Shown here one piece after another: positions 37,271 to 49,877 of a stretch of DNA of 64,000 nt; positions within the stretch are counted from its first letter, which is position 1, and each line of letters starts with the position of its first letter. The stretch covers positions 372,001-436,000 of the forward strand of contig JAWUZG010000295.1 in assembly GCA_036785705.1 (NCBI GenBank), given 5' to 3'. Both the position numbers and the translations under genes were made by a program. The notes beneath the pieces are model-generated. The model was not told the DNA's origin, ran no database searches, and saw only the letters and a list, made by a program, of their open reading frames with translations. Origin of the DNA: Acanthornis magna. Taxonomy: Eukaryota > Chordata > Aves > Passeriformes > Acanthizidae.

Positions 37271-40200
37271 CCTTCCTGCTTTGTGGTTGAGCTTTTAAAA
37301 GCACTCTGTTGCTTTATAGGTTTTGGCTGCTGATGAGATTTCTTTCCCTCCTCTTTGTGCTGCCCACTTTTGTGGTTTCTGTATGATGAGTTTGCTGTGT
37401 AATGGCAGGTAATGGTCATGCAGTAATCTGCATAAAGGGAGAAAGGCAAGTGCAGGCTGAAATCATACCAGACAAGTGCATTGGAGCTACTGCCTGATTT
37501 CACAGCATCATGCAGCCAAGGCGGAAGACATGAAATAATACATGGCCCCTTAACTGGCATAACATGAACAGCACTGTGCCTGCAGCTATTCTACAGCACT
37601 GCACTATCAACATGTGCCACAGGGAAGCATAAAGCCAGGAATCCAATTTCAGCTGTGGATTTTATGCTTCTTTTACTTTCCAAATAATGTTAAGGGTTTT
37701 TTCTTTCTAACTGTAAAACTTTTGGATACAGTCAAAGACTTAAACAAAATTCCTTTGTATGCCAAACTGCTGCTGAGGTGCTTTGTGTCCTTGGTATTAC
37801 ATTCAACATCTTTATGATTCAGTTCTGCATTTCCATTCTTCGCAGGGCTGTTGTAATGCTTAACTAATTAATGTCTACACATTGCTTGATGTCCATGAGC
37901 AAATAGAAATATAAAGCTACACATATATAGACAAACAATAGTATTTCAGGCCTTCTGAACTCTCTTTTCAACCTGTGGTCACAAAACTGAATTGCCAATG
38001 TGAGAAGCAGGAAAGAAGCCTTGTGAGAAGTTGCAATGAGAAACGGATAACCAAAAGCACCACTTTTTTCTTTTTTCCCTACTGATGAATGCTCCGTTAT
38101 TTTACTTCCTGAATTTGAGGCAAGAAAAATAACAAAAATAGTTATTCCAATAATGAGATGATACCAGGAGAAGAAAAGAAAATTTTATTCCCAAAATAAT
38201 AATTCTCATCATGGTCTGGGTTACATTTTCTGAGTGGGGTAAAAAATAAAGAATCAATATTTTCCAAGGTTCATTGTTCCATTAATTGCTTCTGTATTGG
38301 GGCAGGACTTCTTCGATCTTGTCTTTGGGATTGTGATTTACATTTAGCATCTATGTTGCAATGTAAGGTAATAAACTACAATAAGCTAAAAACATTCATT
38401 TTTAAGTCAGCCTACATGTCTGCAGACTCAGCAACTGTCACAATTTTAGTAGTCGAGTGTGAATTTTTACTACCTAGTTCATGGTTGGCTCATGGAGCTC
38501 AAAAATAGCAACAATAAGAATGAAAGGCTTGAGCTGATTTTATGAATTTGACAGATTTGTAATCTGCTTTCAGGGATTCCAAAAGCAGAGACAAAAGCTG
38601 CTTTTGGAGAGTGAATAATTTCTTGAAAATTATTTGCTTGTTGAAATGAAGAAAATGTACAGGCTCAGACTTTTATTGATTTAAATATGTAGCATTTTTA
38701 TTTGTGACTAATTTTGACATTGATAATATCTAAGCTCAGTTATTGTGCAGTTCGTTACTATGGATACTTGGTTTGCAAAATGTGTGGCTTTAGGGCTAAC
38801 TTCTGCTCAAGACCTTATTGTTAAATAACATCTCCTTTTTTAGATAAACACATGAAGTGGCATGAGATTATGTTCATAGTCATGCATACAGATCTCGAGA
38901 GAGAAGTCTGAATAAGTAAATACTAGTGACCTTTATTTTGGAATTGTCATTTTATATGTCTTGGAATAGATGTATCAGATTTGTATAAAGAAAGCTTTTA
39001 AAATAGTGACTTTTATGTAGAAGTTCAGTCATTATTTTTTGTTTTGACTAAAACATCCCTGCTTCTCTCTTCCCACATGCTGATTCTAATGCAGCTCTCC
39101 TAAAGCCTGGTCAGCTTTCCTGACCTTTGCTGTTGTTATCCAGTCTTAGGGAAGTATTGTGATAAAGATCATCTTTTAGTTATCAAGACTGAGTGGTGTT
39201 CACTAGGTTTCTCACTTTAACATTTCCTCTGGTAAAAGACTTCTGCATTCATTTCATTAAATATTACCAAGGACTACTCAGTGACATATTTATTAATAAG
39301 CAGGATGTAAAAAAGTCACCCCACACAGTTGTAATTGTCTTCTTCCTGTCTCATGCACAGATCCTGGGATTGGTGCTGGCTTTTCTACCTCAGAAATCCT
39401 CCCAATGGCCAGATTCTGCACGAAAACCATATGTATATTCAATAATAAATAAATTCAAGGTTAGCATTTCCTTTCTCACAGTAGTCCCACTGAAAGGAAC
39501 TTCAGACACAGTAAGCCATATAGCACAACTAGTTATGACGGGAATAGCAATATTCAAATGAATGGATGAACAATTCATGGGGCTTGGATTGCTGGGTGAT
39601 TACTGTGGTAAGGCAGGTAAGAAATGGCAGCAGTAACCTGTGCACCACCCTTTTGAAGTTATTGAGAAAGCTCAGCTGAAAACAAAACTTCTCTGTAAGT
39701 GCTCGCATGAGCAGGGCCTCTTTCTAAAACTAGAGCAAAACATGGAGGTTTATTTCTCCATCGTAAATGACTGAGTAGTTTGTATAAAGATAGCTGACAA
39801 TCTGAACCTTTTTACTTGTAAAGCAGCAGAAGAGAATAATTATGTGGTCAGGGTGTCAGTACTCCTTTGTTCAGTCATTCCTACAATGAGACAGTTTACA
39901 GTGCAATATCCATGTGATAGATGCTGACCAGGTGAGAAGGTGTCAGTGGATGGACCCCAGTATTGCTGCAGCTCCTTTCCAAGGCAAGGCATGTGATTTA
40001 TGTAGCCCCAGTTGTCCCACTGATATTAATTCCTTAGTTAATAGGAGACCGATTTTGTGAATTGGTGAGTGTGGCTTGGAGCCCTTGAGATCCATGGGCA
40101 GTGAAGCTTCAGCTTCACAGGGTTGAATTCAGCCCTGCATTTATGTACAGAGGCAAAAACTGCCACTGGCCATCAATTGCCCCACCGACACCTTCGAGAT

Positions 40201-40998
40201 CACACCAGCAGGCACTTACAGGCAAGTACTCTCTCTGAGCTGGACTGCTGCTTACAACTACTGAGTCAATTAAGTTGTGCAATAATTTTTTAAAAACCTC
40301 TATCTTTAGCTATATTCTGTTACAGTCTGCATATTGTAACACATCTAAACTGCTGGTGGAGGAAATTAAGCACCATTGGTCTTGCCTGGTATTTTGCCAT
40401 ATTCTCTCCTTCACACTCTATGCACAAACTGTTATTAAGTGATAATTAAGAAACAAGTTATCTGTTTGATCTTGGTTTTGAATACATCATCTCATGTAGT
40501 TTTGGGCTCTATTTTATTTCTCGTAATTAATTCAGTTATTTTATAGTGTGTGTTACTTTTTCTTCTCCTGCTTCTTGCCTTCTTTGTTAAAAATCATGGA
40601 CATGTAACTCAAGGTTTTGAGATGTAGTTTGGAGAAACATATTTAGAAGTGTCAATTTCACCCTGAGGGATAATTTTCACATATTTGGTTTCAATATTTT
40701 ACACAATCTGAATGACAGATTTGAATGATCCATCAAGTAGTAACAGCTCAATAGATTCTTCGATGTAGTGCTATCACAGTGAGCATAAAATGCCAAAAAA
40801 GTAATAACAGTGGTTTAAGATCTTCATTCGTATCATAGCAAGAGCTTTGACAATGAAAAGGGGCACCTCTTTCAGCTTCACTGAGGAGGTGAGGTTACTG
40901 CCTCCATCAAAAAAAACGGTTGGACTTAGTCTGGAAAGACTGGCCACAAAGGCTAGATCATGACTCAAACTTTCAAAATGTTTTGCGTTTTCATTAGG
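37271..40998. other. Spacer, nothing identified
   Basis: AT-rich and non-coding, with no repeat or gene recognised. The longest frames (127 codons minus at 37177-37560, 122 codons plus at 39193-39561) lack domain features. Confidence 0.6.
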
Positions 40999-41380
40999 AT
41001 TAAAAACAAACAAACAACCCCAAAACCAAACCAAACCAACCAAACAAAAAAAATAACAAAAAACCCAACCTCCCCCAAAAAACAAGAAAAAACAACAACA
41101 AAAAACCACAAAAAACCAAACAAAAATAAAACCCCACCAAAAAAAACCAAAAAAACCCCAAACCAAAACCAAAACAAACAACAAACCAGAAAACAAACAA
41201 ACAAAAAACCAAACAAAAAACCAAACCCAAAACCAAACAACAACAATAAAAAACAACAGCAACAAAAAAACAAAAACAAAAACCAGCAGCAACAAAAAAA
41301 ACAAAAACAAAAACCAACAAAAAACCCCCCAAAAAATTAAAACACCAACAAACAAAAAAACCCACAAACCCCACAACAAA
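40999..41380. repeat. Long A/C-only low-complexity tract
   Basis: About 380 bases consist almost wholly of A and C, with only occasional G or T, in irregular units such as AAACC, AAACAAAC and CAACAACAA. It creates a 200-codon false frame of Phe/Val/Leu/Trp on the minus strand and a Lys/Asn/Gln/Pro frame on the plus strand. It is the largest of three such tracts in the window. Confidence 0.92.
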
Positions 41381-44300
41381 ACCAGGGAAGTATTTGGTAT
41401 TTGAAAGCTTGATATTTTAGATTCTTGTTATAAGACCTAAAGGTTATAATTTTACAATTTCACACAGCTGATTTATGTTTTAGATGAATGGCCAAAAGTA
41501 GCAAAGTATGTAACATACTTAAAAAATACATTTTAGCTGCAACTTAAACAGGAATCAATGGAATGGATTACTCTTTTCTGTCATAACATGTAAACAAGAA
41601 AATTATTTCCACATTGGTGGAAAAAAGGAATGAATATAATTTGTTTGTTCTCATATGGCTCTCATAACAAAAACTAACAATGAAAACTTACCTAGTGTGA
41701 TTCTGTAATTTTGTTTTGAATTCTTATTTTATCATGAAAGATTCCTTAGGGTGAAATGTCTTGGGTTTCAGAATTACTTTGTAGTTTTACCTCATTCTGT
41801 TCATGAAAGTATAACAATTTAAAGGTAAAATTTTCATATGCAGCCAAATCAGATGACAGACAAGACATAAATGAAAGGAAAATATATTCTTAAATAATCA
41901 TAACCGATTACTCAATTTTAAAGGTCTTAATTCATCACAGAGGAATGTATTTTGGCATGTTGGTTTTTGGCATGATATTTGTGTAAAAAACAGTATGAAC
42001 ATAAGGAGGGGAGTCAGTATCATAAACCGTAGGACAAATGCAACAGTAGATTTGAATAGCTTTGTGCCTTGTGGTTCATATTTCTGATCTAATTTTGCAC
42101 TTTCTTTAGTTCTGTGGTGATTACAAGAGAGCTTTGTGGTGTAAATTTGGAGTTTTCATTTGGAGGTGGGGTGAGGAATTTGCTAGGATCCACTAGTGTT
42201 GTTGTGACCAAAAATGATTATGTTCTTTGCTGTCAACCTGCATTTTGTCAGGTGTAATAGAAGTGCCAGCTGAAATCAGTTTTCTAGCTGGTTTTCTTGT
42301 CTTGGGTACATGTAAAGATCAGGTTTGCACAAAATGGAGAAAAAAGCTCAAAGTAAGGAGTATGAAAAGTGTAGATAAGGATTTGCTGAGAGTGAATCTG
42401 CATATTGGAAAAAATACCATGAAACACTGGGATAGTGTTGTGATTCAAAGGGATATTTTGTACATATGTTGTTAGTTTTGTAAATCCACCACAGCCCTCT
42501 CAGCCATCTTTCTCCTTTGGAATGTATAATATAAGACCATTGTAATTTTCTCAGTGAATGGAGTGTATGTTGGGAATTTGAAATATAGAGGTCATGTTCT
42601 TAAAGTTTCTGATATCATGAATCTAGGTTATGAAAACCATTGACTTAACTTAAAAATTGTAACATAAATAAAATTGAATGAAAGCATGAGCTTTCCAGGG
42701 TACATACTGGTAATTACTTTCCTGGTCTTGCATACATAAGGGAGATGATACAACTTTTTCTGTAAAGAAACTCTGATACTTGTTCATAGGCAAAAGTGTC
42801 ACTTTCCTATGAAAAAATGTGTTGTTATGGCAGTAAACGGCGCTTTTTAAATGGCAATATATCATTTGGATGCTGGGAAAACACAAGCATTTTTGATAAA
42901 TGCAAAGTTTCTGTGCCTTTCAAGGTATCTCAAGCTAGGGGAAAAAATTGGAAAAAAAAATAACATGTTATTATTTAAAATGTTTGCTCAACTTTCAAGT
43001 TTCACTATTCAGTCTATCTAATGATGTCACATCTACTGTCTGGATTTTTTTTAAAAAATCTGGATTTTTATTTTATTATTTAATATTAACGTGGGACATT
43101 TGTGGTGAAGAGCTTATGTTAAGAATTAAGCAAATCAAAGTTTGCAGACATTTAATGTCAAGGATTTGTTTTGTCTGAAATGTACAGAATTTTAACCACA
43201 TGGAATTAGATCACTCAATTTCAGTGCTCAGAGAAATTTTATTTCAAGTTCAACTTATGAACTTCCTTTCTACCCGAACGTTGTTTTGTGTAACTCAGCT
43301 GGTGCCACTGAAATCACTGCCAATTTACATTAAAATAAGTGCAAATTTTGTGCTCCTATTCGTGTTGTAGGCTTCAAAAAACCCATGTAATTTACAAAGA
43401 GATAAATGAACAGGGAGTGGATCATTTTGTTTCAAGTTTATTTGTATAAAAGTATATCCTTTATCAATTAGTAGTTGCTAAAAGCATGTTTCTGAGAAGT
43501 TGACAAATTCTGTTCCTGACTCTTAGATTTAGTTCATCTTGTCGAGGTGGGGAAAGCCCTGTTCATCAGAGAAATGCTCTTAGGAGGTTTCTTTGCTGCT
43601 GAGTTTGTGGAAGGGCAAAGGTGAAGGAGCGGGGAGAAAATTCTTTTGCTAACACAAGTATTTCCTGTAGACAGCAATTACATACAGGTCTGTGAACTTT
43701 AGTTAGCTACCCACAAGCATTTGAACTGTGAGCTCAATGTAGTGTTTGTATAACCTTCCTTTATTTCCAAGATATCTGGTAGAGACTTTTTAAAATTAAA
43801 TCCTTTTTTTTTGCCCGTTACAAGTGAAAGCTCAAATAATGCAATTATTTGACCATTTTGTCACCAATTTACAATCTGTATACCCTAAGAGAGTTCGTTA
43901 AGTAGGAATCATACATAGGAGTTCAGCTTTTTCCTGACTTTCTCTGCAAGCTATGACTCTAACTGTGCTACTCTATATTTAGCTATTTTGCAGTTCTTTT
44001 GTCAACTCATTGCTAGATATTCCTTGATTCAGAGTTCTCTGTTTGAGCTTAATTTGGAGTAATTTCTTACATTTTCTTTTCTCTGTGGCTCTTTCCCAAA
44101 TGAAGTGTTGCTTAATGCTGCCTCTAAATATAGTGGGTTTTTTCCTAAATAGTAATAGTGTATAGTAACGAAGCAGAAAATCTGTATAATGGCTACATCT
44201 AATCTGGTAAAATAAAGAAAAATACTATTTCAAAGGAAAATGTATTCTATTCAGTTGTAGGTAGAACAATATGCTGGGAATTTTCTGTTTTGTTGAGGTA

Positions 44301-46734
44301 ATGGTCTTCTGCTAAGGAATCTTGATAGGTGGGATGGTGTTCCTGGATACACAATTCTGGAGTACAAGCATTGTGGGTTCTGCAATCCTTGTTCCCATGT
44401 AACCACTTAATATATCTATATGGTTCCTTTTCTTGGCATAGAAAGCACTTGTTTTCTGATAGTATTTTCTAAAGACACAAAGGAATCCAAGCAAAATGTG
44501 AAGGGGGTTTCCTGTAACTCAGTACCAACTATTCAGTAATTTCTGACTGGAGCAGGTTGTACCTTCCAGAGTCTTTCAAGAAAAATCCCTTACCCTGGCC
44601 TGAGAAATGCAGCTCTGCAATGTTCTGATTTAGGTCCTAGGTGCCACATGCACCCTGTGGTCCAAAGGAGAGCAGGACTACAGAGCAGGATTGAGGTTTT
44701 TTCTGACCTAACTCCTGTCACTTCTCAATATGGTCAAATACAACACACAATGCTAGCGAATTGTCTTTGGTTTTGTTAGATGACTATGGTTTGTCATCAA
44801 ATAGGATTGTCCAAATAGGATTGTCCAAAAATGTTGGACTGGCACTGGGGGAATGAGAAAATGAATGGCATCATCACAAAATCTGTACCTCACTGTAACT
44901 GGATGTGTATGTACTGTGTTGAGATGTGCCCAGTGTTATGAAATTCCAAAAACTGAATTATTTCAACTGTTTCCTGATCATAGCAGTGTTTGAAATAGCC
45001 CAAAAATGGAGAAATATAAGAGAAATGCTGGCTGGAATCCCTTGGGGAGTTGATTTTTCAGAGATACTAAGAATGCACACATCCTGTAGAAATCCAAGAA
45101 CTCATTGAATACTGAGTGCTTGAGTTATACTGGCCTAAAATTTGCTGCTTTAGCTTTAATTTGTTCTATGCATCACATCACATCACATCACATCTTTAGG
45201 TTAAATACTGTTCTACTTTGTACTTATATTGAGTTTGACTTATATATTCTGTCTTACCATATCCTGCTGTTTCCTGATAAGGGCATATTCACCCTTCTGT
45301 GCCATTGCTCATGCTTAGAGCACAGTTTTCGCTTTCAGTCAGGAAGCGTTGTGCAACTGTGGTCTGGATTTAACTCTCTTCAGTGCCTTCAATAGGCCGC
45401 TACCCTTTTCCCCCAAAAGACCTCTCCGTAAGGTAATCAGATGGGTATTTCAGTGTTTCAGAATTGAATACATAGTGAGCTTTTGTTTCACAGTTTTATT
45501 TTGTCCTGTTAAACTTCTAATTGCCACCTGGACTTGACATATTTGATGAATACCAGGTGGTACTCCACTCCTTGTCACTGTCCCTGGGCATTTCTAGCCT
45601 GCTTCAGACAGATCACCTGCTATGGCCCAGTTACATCAGTCATTGTGTCTGACAGCGCTGTTCACATAGTGACTGTGGAAGGAAGGTCTAACAGTGAGCT
45701 AAAACATGTTTTTCAGGCATTTGCTAACCAAGTGTTTAAAAACTTGGAAAGGACAATATTTTATTTGAGATATTCTACATTGGCATTTTGTGAACAGCTC
45801 ATATAATTTTCAAATTATGCTTTTACACGTAATTTAAATTACCTGCTCTGAGAAGATTGACTGCCAGCCATCTGGAAGAACATAGTGCATGATTCCTCTT
45901 GACTTACTGATTTCCAAATACCTTTAATGGGAAGAAAGGGGTTTATATGACTAAAGGAGATGGATTTGCTAAAGGAAATGTTTGATGCACTGATTTTTAG
46001 AACTTGTAATGTCACCTAGTTTGAATTATAGGAATAGGTTGGAAAATAAACAATATCTAAATAATTTTTTTTTTCTTTATTGAGATGATAAAAGGAGCAA
46101 TACTTACTCCTTTTCATACAACTGTATGTCAAAAGAAAAGCAGTAGTAGTTTATCTATAGAGAAAAAACATAAGAAAAATGGAAAGAACTGGCAGTGGTA
46201 TCAGTGTTCTTTTGGGCCTCAATGTACAAATATTATAAGAGCCTTAAATTTTGTCTGGTTAATACAAAACTAAGCAAGTTTTGGTTAGCCTGGCTTGTCA
46301 GTGATCATGGACACAGGTAGGTTGTCAGTGTTGTATGCTTCCATATGGGATTTCTGTGTATTTCTTTTCACCATACTAAGGAAAAAAAAAAGCCTTAGAT
46401 TCAGTTCTAAAACTCCCCAGTCATCTCTGTTTTAGGTTGTAACTCAAGCAGCAAAGTGAGACTAGCTGGTTCAAAACCCACATGCTGCATTTAAAAAAGA
46501 AATTGGAAAAAAAAAAAGTGTATTTTTTCCTAAAAAAAAATGGTTTCCATGTTTCTAAATTAATCAAGTTTAATGTTTTTTGTTGCCCATTTCAGAAGAA
46601 GCTTCTAAATAAAGTAATTTATTCACACATGTTTAAGTTCTTAAGATTTAAAAGTACTCATTTCATGCCATTATATATTGGAAGAGATGTTACCTTTTTT
46701 TTTGCTGCCTTTCTGGCAGCACCGGGACACGGGG
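41381..46734. other. Spacer, AT-rich non-coding stretch
   Basis: No gene or transposon was recognised. Small simple repeats include five CATCA units at 45171-45196 and a 14-bp tandem duplication at 44799-44826. Near 46690-46718 a pyrimidine-rich run ends in CTGGCAG, which resembles a splice acceptor facing the GC-rich block that follows, but no exon can be supported. Confidence 0.6.
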
Positions 46735-47866
46735 ACAATGTGCAGAGAGAGAGGGAGCGAGAGAGAGAGAGAAACACTTTGCTCCAGCTTTCGACTTACA
46801 AAACTCGTGCAAGTTCAGCTCCCGGAGAAGGTAGCGTGCGTGGAGAATGTATTCTCCACGTAGCCTCTTCTGTTCGCATCTTGTGCCGGACCGCAGAGAG
46901 CCGGCCGCTTCTTTCTCGCGCTTTCTCTCGCCAGCCTATGTGCTGCCACCCTGGCAGTGCTCGGGCTCCTGCTTCCCTCCATCGGGAAGCGCCCCCCTGG
47001 GCTTTCAAGCGCCTCCAGGAGTGACTTGCCAATGATTCTGCCCTCTTGGCGGGGGCGGGGCTTTGCTGCGCAACCTGCTCCTTCCCACCCCCCCAGCTTT
47101 CCCTCCCCCCGTGCCCCGCCCAACTCCGGCTGTGCTCCCGGGGTGGCTGTGACTGCAGGAAAGGGGCACCCACCCCCTCCAAATGGCACATTTCTGCCTC
47201 ACCTCTAGACACAAGTCGGAGCGGCAGACTGCCTGCCACTGCCCTTTTGGCCTCCAAGCTGCCCAAGCTGGCCTTTGCAGGGAGCTGGGGGGGTGGCAGG
47301 GCCCTGGCTGTTTGCTGGAGAGGGCTGCCTGCCTTCGCTCGCTCGCACAGGGGCTCAGTCTCCCGCGGCACGGGCAGCTGCAGCACAGTGTGCAGGCCAA
47401 GGGCTCATCCCTGCCGCTTTCCCACCCCAGGCGGCCCCCACTCCCCACCCCCCCGGCCTGGAGCAGCCATGCTCCACGCCAGGACACCGCTGTCACCTGC
47501 ACAGCCAAGGCCTCACAGCAGCGGGCCTTGCGTGCCACCAGGCCTGCGGCAGGGCCAGCCTCGGGCCTCGTGGGCACACGAGGAAAGGGCCACAATACTG
47601 TGTGCGCCCTGCCCCTGCCGCTTCTCCCCCAGCCTCTGGCCAGGCAGGAGCTCCCAGCCAGCCAGCCAGCCGCTCCCACAGCCAAGGGCCAACTGGCACC
47701 CTGGATCTTGCCCAAGCCAGGGGCCATTGTGACACGGCGGTGTTGTCACCGTGTCACAGGCAGGCACCCTGGAGACGCTGGCTGTGTTGACGCCGTGGAA
47801 TGTTATTGGAAGCCAGGCTCCCCTGTGGCACCACGGCGCCTCAGGGAAGTGTGGAGACGGCAGAAA
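46735..47866. promoter_or_regulatory. CpG-dense GC-rich block, candidate CpG-island promoter
   Basis: CpG dinucleotides become frequent after tens of kilobases in which they are rare: I count 17 in 46801-47040. A CCAAT box (47029-47033) lies 18 bases before a GC box (GGGGGCGGGG at 47051-47060). A perfect dyad, CGTGGAGAAT and ATTCTCCACG, occupies 46839-46860, and an 8-bp stem TGACACGG/CCGTGTCA lies at 47730-47756. Overlapping frames up to 240 codons on both strands reflect GC content. No recognisable protein is encoded. It may be a promoter or first exon of an unseen gene, or a GC-rich satellite edge. Confidence 0.45.
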
Positions 47867-47867
47867 A

Positions 47868-49106
47868 CAAGAGAGGAAAAGAAAGAGGAAAAGAAAGAGA
47901 GAAAGAAAGAGAGAAAGAAAGAGAGGAAGAAAGAGAGGAAGAAAGAGAGGAAGAAAGAGAGGAAGGAAGGAAGGAAGGAAGGAAGGAAGGAAGGAAGGAA
48001 GGAAGGAAGGAAGGAAGGAAGGAAGGAAGGAAGGAAGGAAGGAAGGAAGGAAGGAAGGAAGGAAGGAAGGAAGGGAGGGAGGGAGGGAGGGAGGGTGCGG
48101 AAGGAAGGGAGGGAGGGAGGGAGGGAGGGAGGGAGGGAGGGAGGAAGGAAGGAAGGAAGGAAGGAAGGAAGGAAGGAAGGAAGGAAGGAAGGAAGGAAGG
48201 AAGGAAGGAAGGAAGGAAGGAAGGAAGGAAGGAAGGGAGGGAGGGTGCGGAAGGAAGGGAGGGAGGGAGGGAGGGAGGGAGGGAGGGAGGGAGGGAGGGA
48301 GGGAGGGAGGGAGGAAGGAAGGAAGGAAGGAAGGAAGGAAGGAAGGAAGGAAGGAAGGAAGGAAGGAAGGAAGGAAGGAAGGAAGGAAGGAAGGAAGGAA
48401 GGAAGGAAGGAAGGAAGGAAGGAAGGAAGGAAGGAAGGAAGGAGAAAGAGAAAGAATGAAAGAGAGAGAGAAAGAAAGAAAGAAAGGGAGAAGGATAGAG
48501 AGAAAGAGAGAAAGAAAGAAGTAGAGAAAGAGAAAGATAGAGAGAAAGAGAGGAATTAAGAAAGAAAGAAAGAGGGGAAGAGAGAAAGAAAGAGAGAGAG
48601 AGAAAGAAAGAGGGAAAGAAAAAAGGAGAGAAAGATAGAGAGATAAAGAGAGCGATAAAGATTGAAAGAGAGAAAGAGAATGAGGGAAAGGAAGGAAGGA
48701 AGGAAGGAAGGAAGGAAGGAAGGAAGGAAGGAAGGAAGGAAGGAAGGAAGGAAGGAAGGAAGGAAGGAAGGAAGGAAGGAAGGAAGGAAGGAAGGAAGGA
48801 AGGAAGGAAGGAAGGAAGGAAGGAAGGAAGGAAGGAAGGAAGGAAGGAAGGAAGGAAGGAAGGAGAAAAAAAGAAAGAATGAAAGAGAGAGAGAAGGAAA
48901 GAAAGGGAGAAGGATAGAGAGAAAGAGAGAAAGAAAGAAGTAGAGAAAGAGAGAAAGATAGAGAGAAAGAGAGGAATTAAGAAAGAAAGAAAGAGGGGAA
49001 GAGAGAAAGAGAGAGAGAGAAAGAAAGAGGGAAAGAAAAAAGGAGAGAAAGATAGAGAGATAAAGAGAGCGATAAAGATTGAAAGAGAGAAAGAGAGAAT
49101 GAGGGA

Positions 49107-49178
<72 letters not shown>

Positions 49179-49258
49179 GGAAAAGAATGAAAGAAAAGAG
49201 AGAGAGAGAGAGAAAGAAAGTGAGAAAGAAAGAGAGAAAGAGAGAAAGAAAGGAAGGT
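47868..49258. repeat. 1.4-kb polypurine satellite, (GGAA)n / (GAAA)n / (GGGA)n
   Basis: The plus strand is almost pure purine for about 1,390 bases. Long (GGAA)n arrays (about 47960-48075, 48143-48236, 48313-48442, 48689-48863) alternate with (GGGA)n and mixed GAAA/GA blocks. The element GAGGGTGCGG recurs 150 bases apart (48091 and 48241). A mixed block of about 250 bases, recognised by GGAATTAAG and GCGATAAAG, recurs about 420 bases apart (from about 48441 and 48862). This is a higher-order tandem structure. Its long Lys/Glu/Gly/Arg and Ser/Phe/Leu/Pro frames are artefacts. Confidence 0.97.
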
Positions 49259-49864
49259 GCTGAGGCTGAACGTGTCAATGGAAGCCTCAAAACACAGAGG
49301 ACTCCAAGTGGTCAAAAACATCCAAGACATAGGTTCAGGCCTGGCCTCAAGCCTTCCAGAGAGTCCGTGTACAACCCAGGCGGAGAGAGACAACAGGAGG
49401 AAATATTTAGGAAATATTGCGTGGCAGGCCATAGCAAGTGAAGTCTCGGGCAAGAAAAATGGCGAGATGAGAAAGCAGCTTACCTTGCCAAGGTATCAAA
49501 CAGCTTGGAAGTTCCACTTTGCCGAAACTCTGCACATTCGTCATCTTCTCCACACGCACCTGCCCACCTCTTCCTGCCTGGAGACTGAAGCTGTGCTCCG
49601 TGGAAAAACAGGCACTTTACCAACCAAGTCCAGAGCACCGTTCCAAGTCCCGATGACCCTCACTGAAGGCGAGGTTACGGCCAGAGGACCCGCAATTCAC
49701 TGCTCCAGAGTGAAGAACACCTGTGCTTCTGAAACAGCTAGAAGACAAAAGCGGATACAAATCAAGATGGAGCCATTTCAATGGTTCACTTATCCGTGCC
49801 TGTTATCTGCACAGCTGCTAACCCCGACTCAGATTTGGCCTCCAATGAGTCAATGTCAATATCT
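49259..49864. other. Unique strip between the polypurine satellite and the right arm
   Basis: About 600 bases of balanced composition. A plus-strand frame of 252 codons (49257-50015) begins in the satellite and runs on into the arm. The paired left-arm sequence has no matching frame of that length, so I do not treat it as a gene. The strip ends at the 14-bp tandem duplication marking the inverted-repeat junction. Confidence 0.55.
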
Positions 49865-49877
49865 CAATGTCAATACT
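49850..49877. repeat. 14-bp tandem duplication at the inner junction of the right arm
   Basis: TCAATGTCAATATC (49850-49863) is followed by TCAATGTCAATACT (49864-49877). The second copy is the last part that aligns cleanly with the left arm (20426-20441), and the first copy is absent there. Beyond it only about ten bases (ACTCATTGGA against TCTCATCTGGA) look related. Confidence 0.85.

Noticed and set aside
40774..41379. 201-codon minus-strand hydrophobic frame resembling a membrane protein
   Set aside because: It is the translation of an A/C-only tract. The apparent membrane segments come from TTT and GGT codons of low-complexity DNA.
46690..46718. Splice-acceptor-like pyrimidine run ending CTGGCAG
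   Set aside because: Such runs are common by chance, and no open exon with a matching donor follows convincingly.
47183..48559. 458-codon plus-strand frame, the longest in the window
   Set aside because: It is GC-rich island sequence run into the GGAA satellite. More than half is a Lys/Glu/Gly/Arg repeat, and equally long frames exist in the other frames and strand.
48556..49290. 244-codon minus-strand Ser/Phe/Leu-rich frame
   Set aside because: It is the translation of the polypyrimidine strand of the satellite, with no real protein features.
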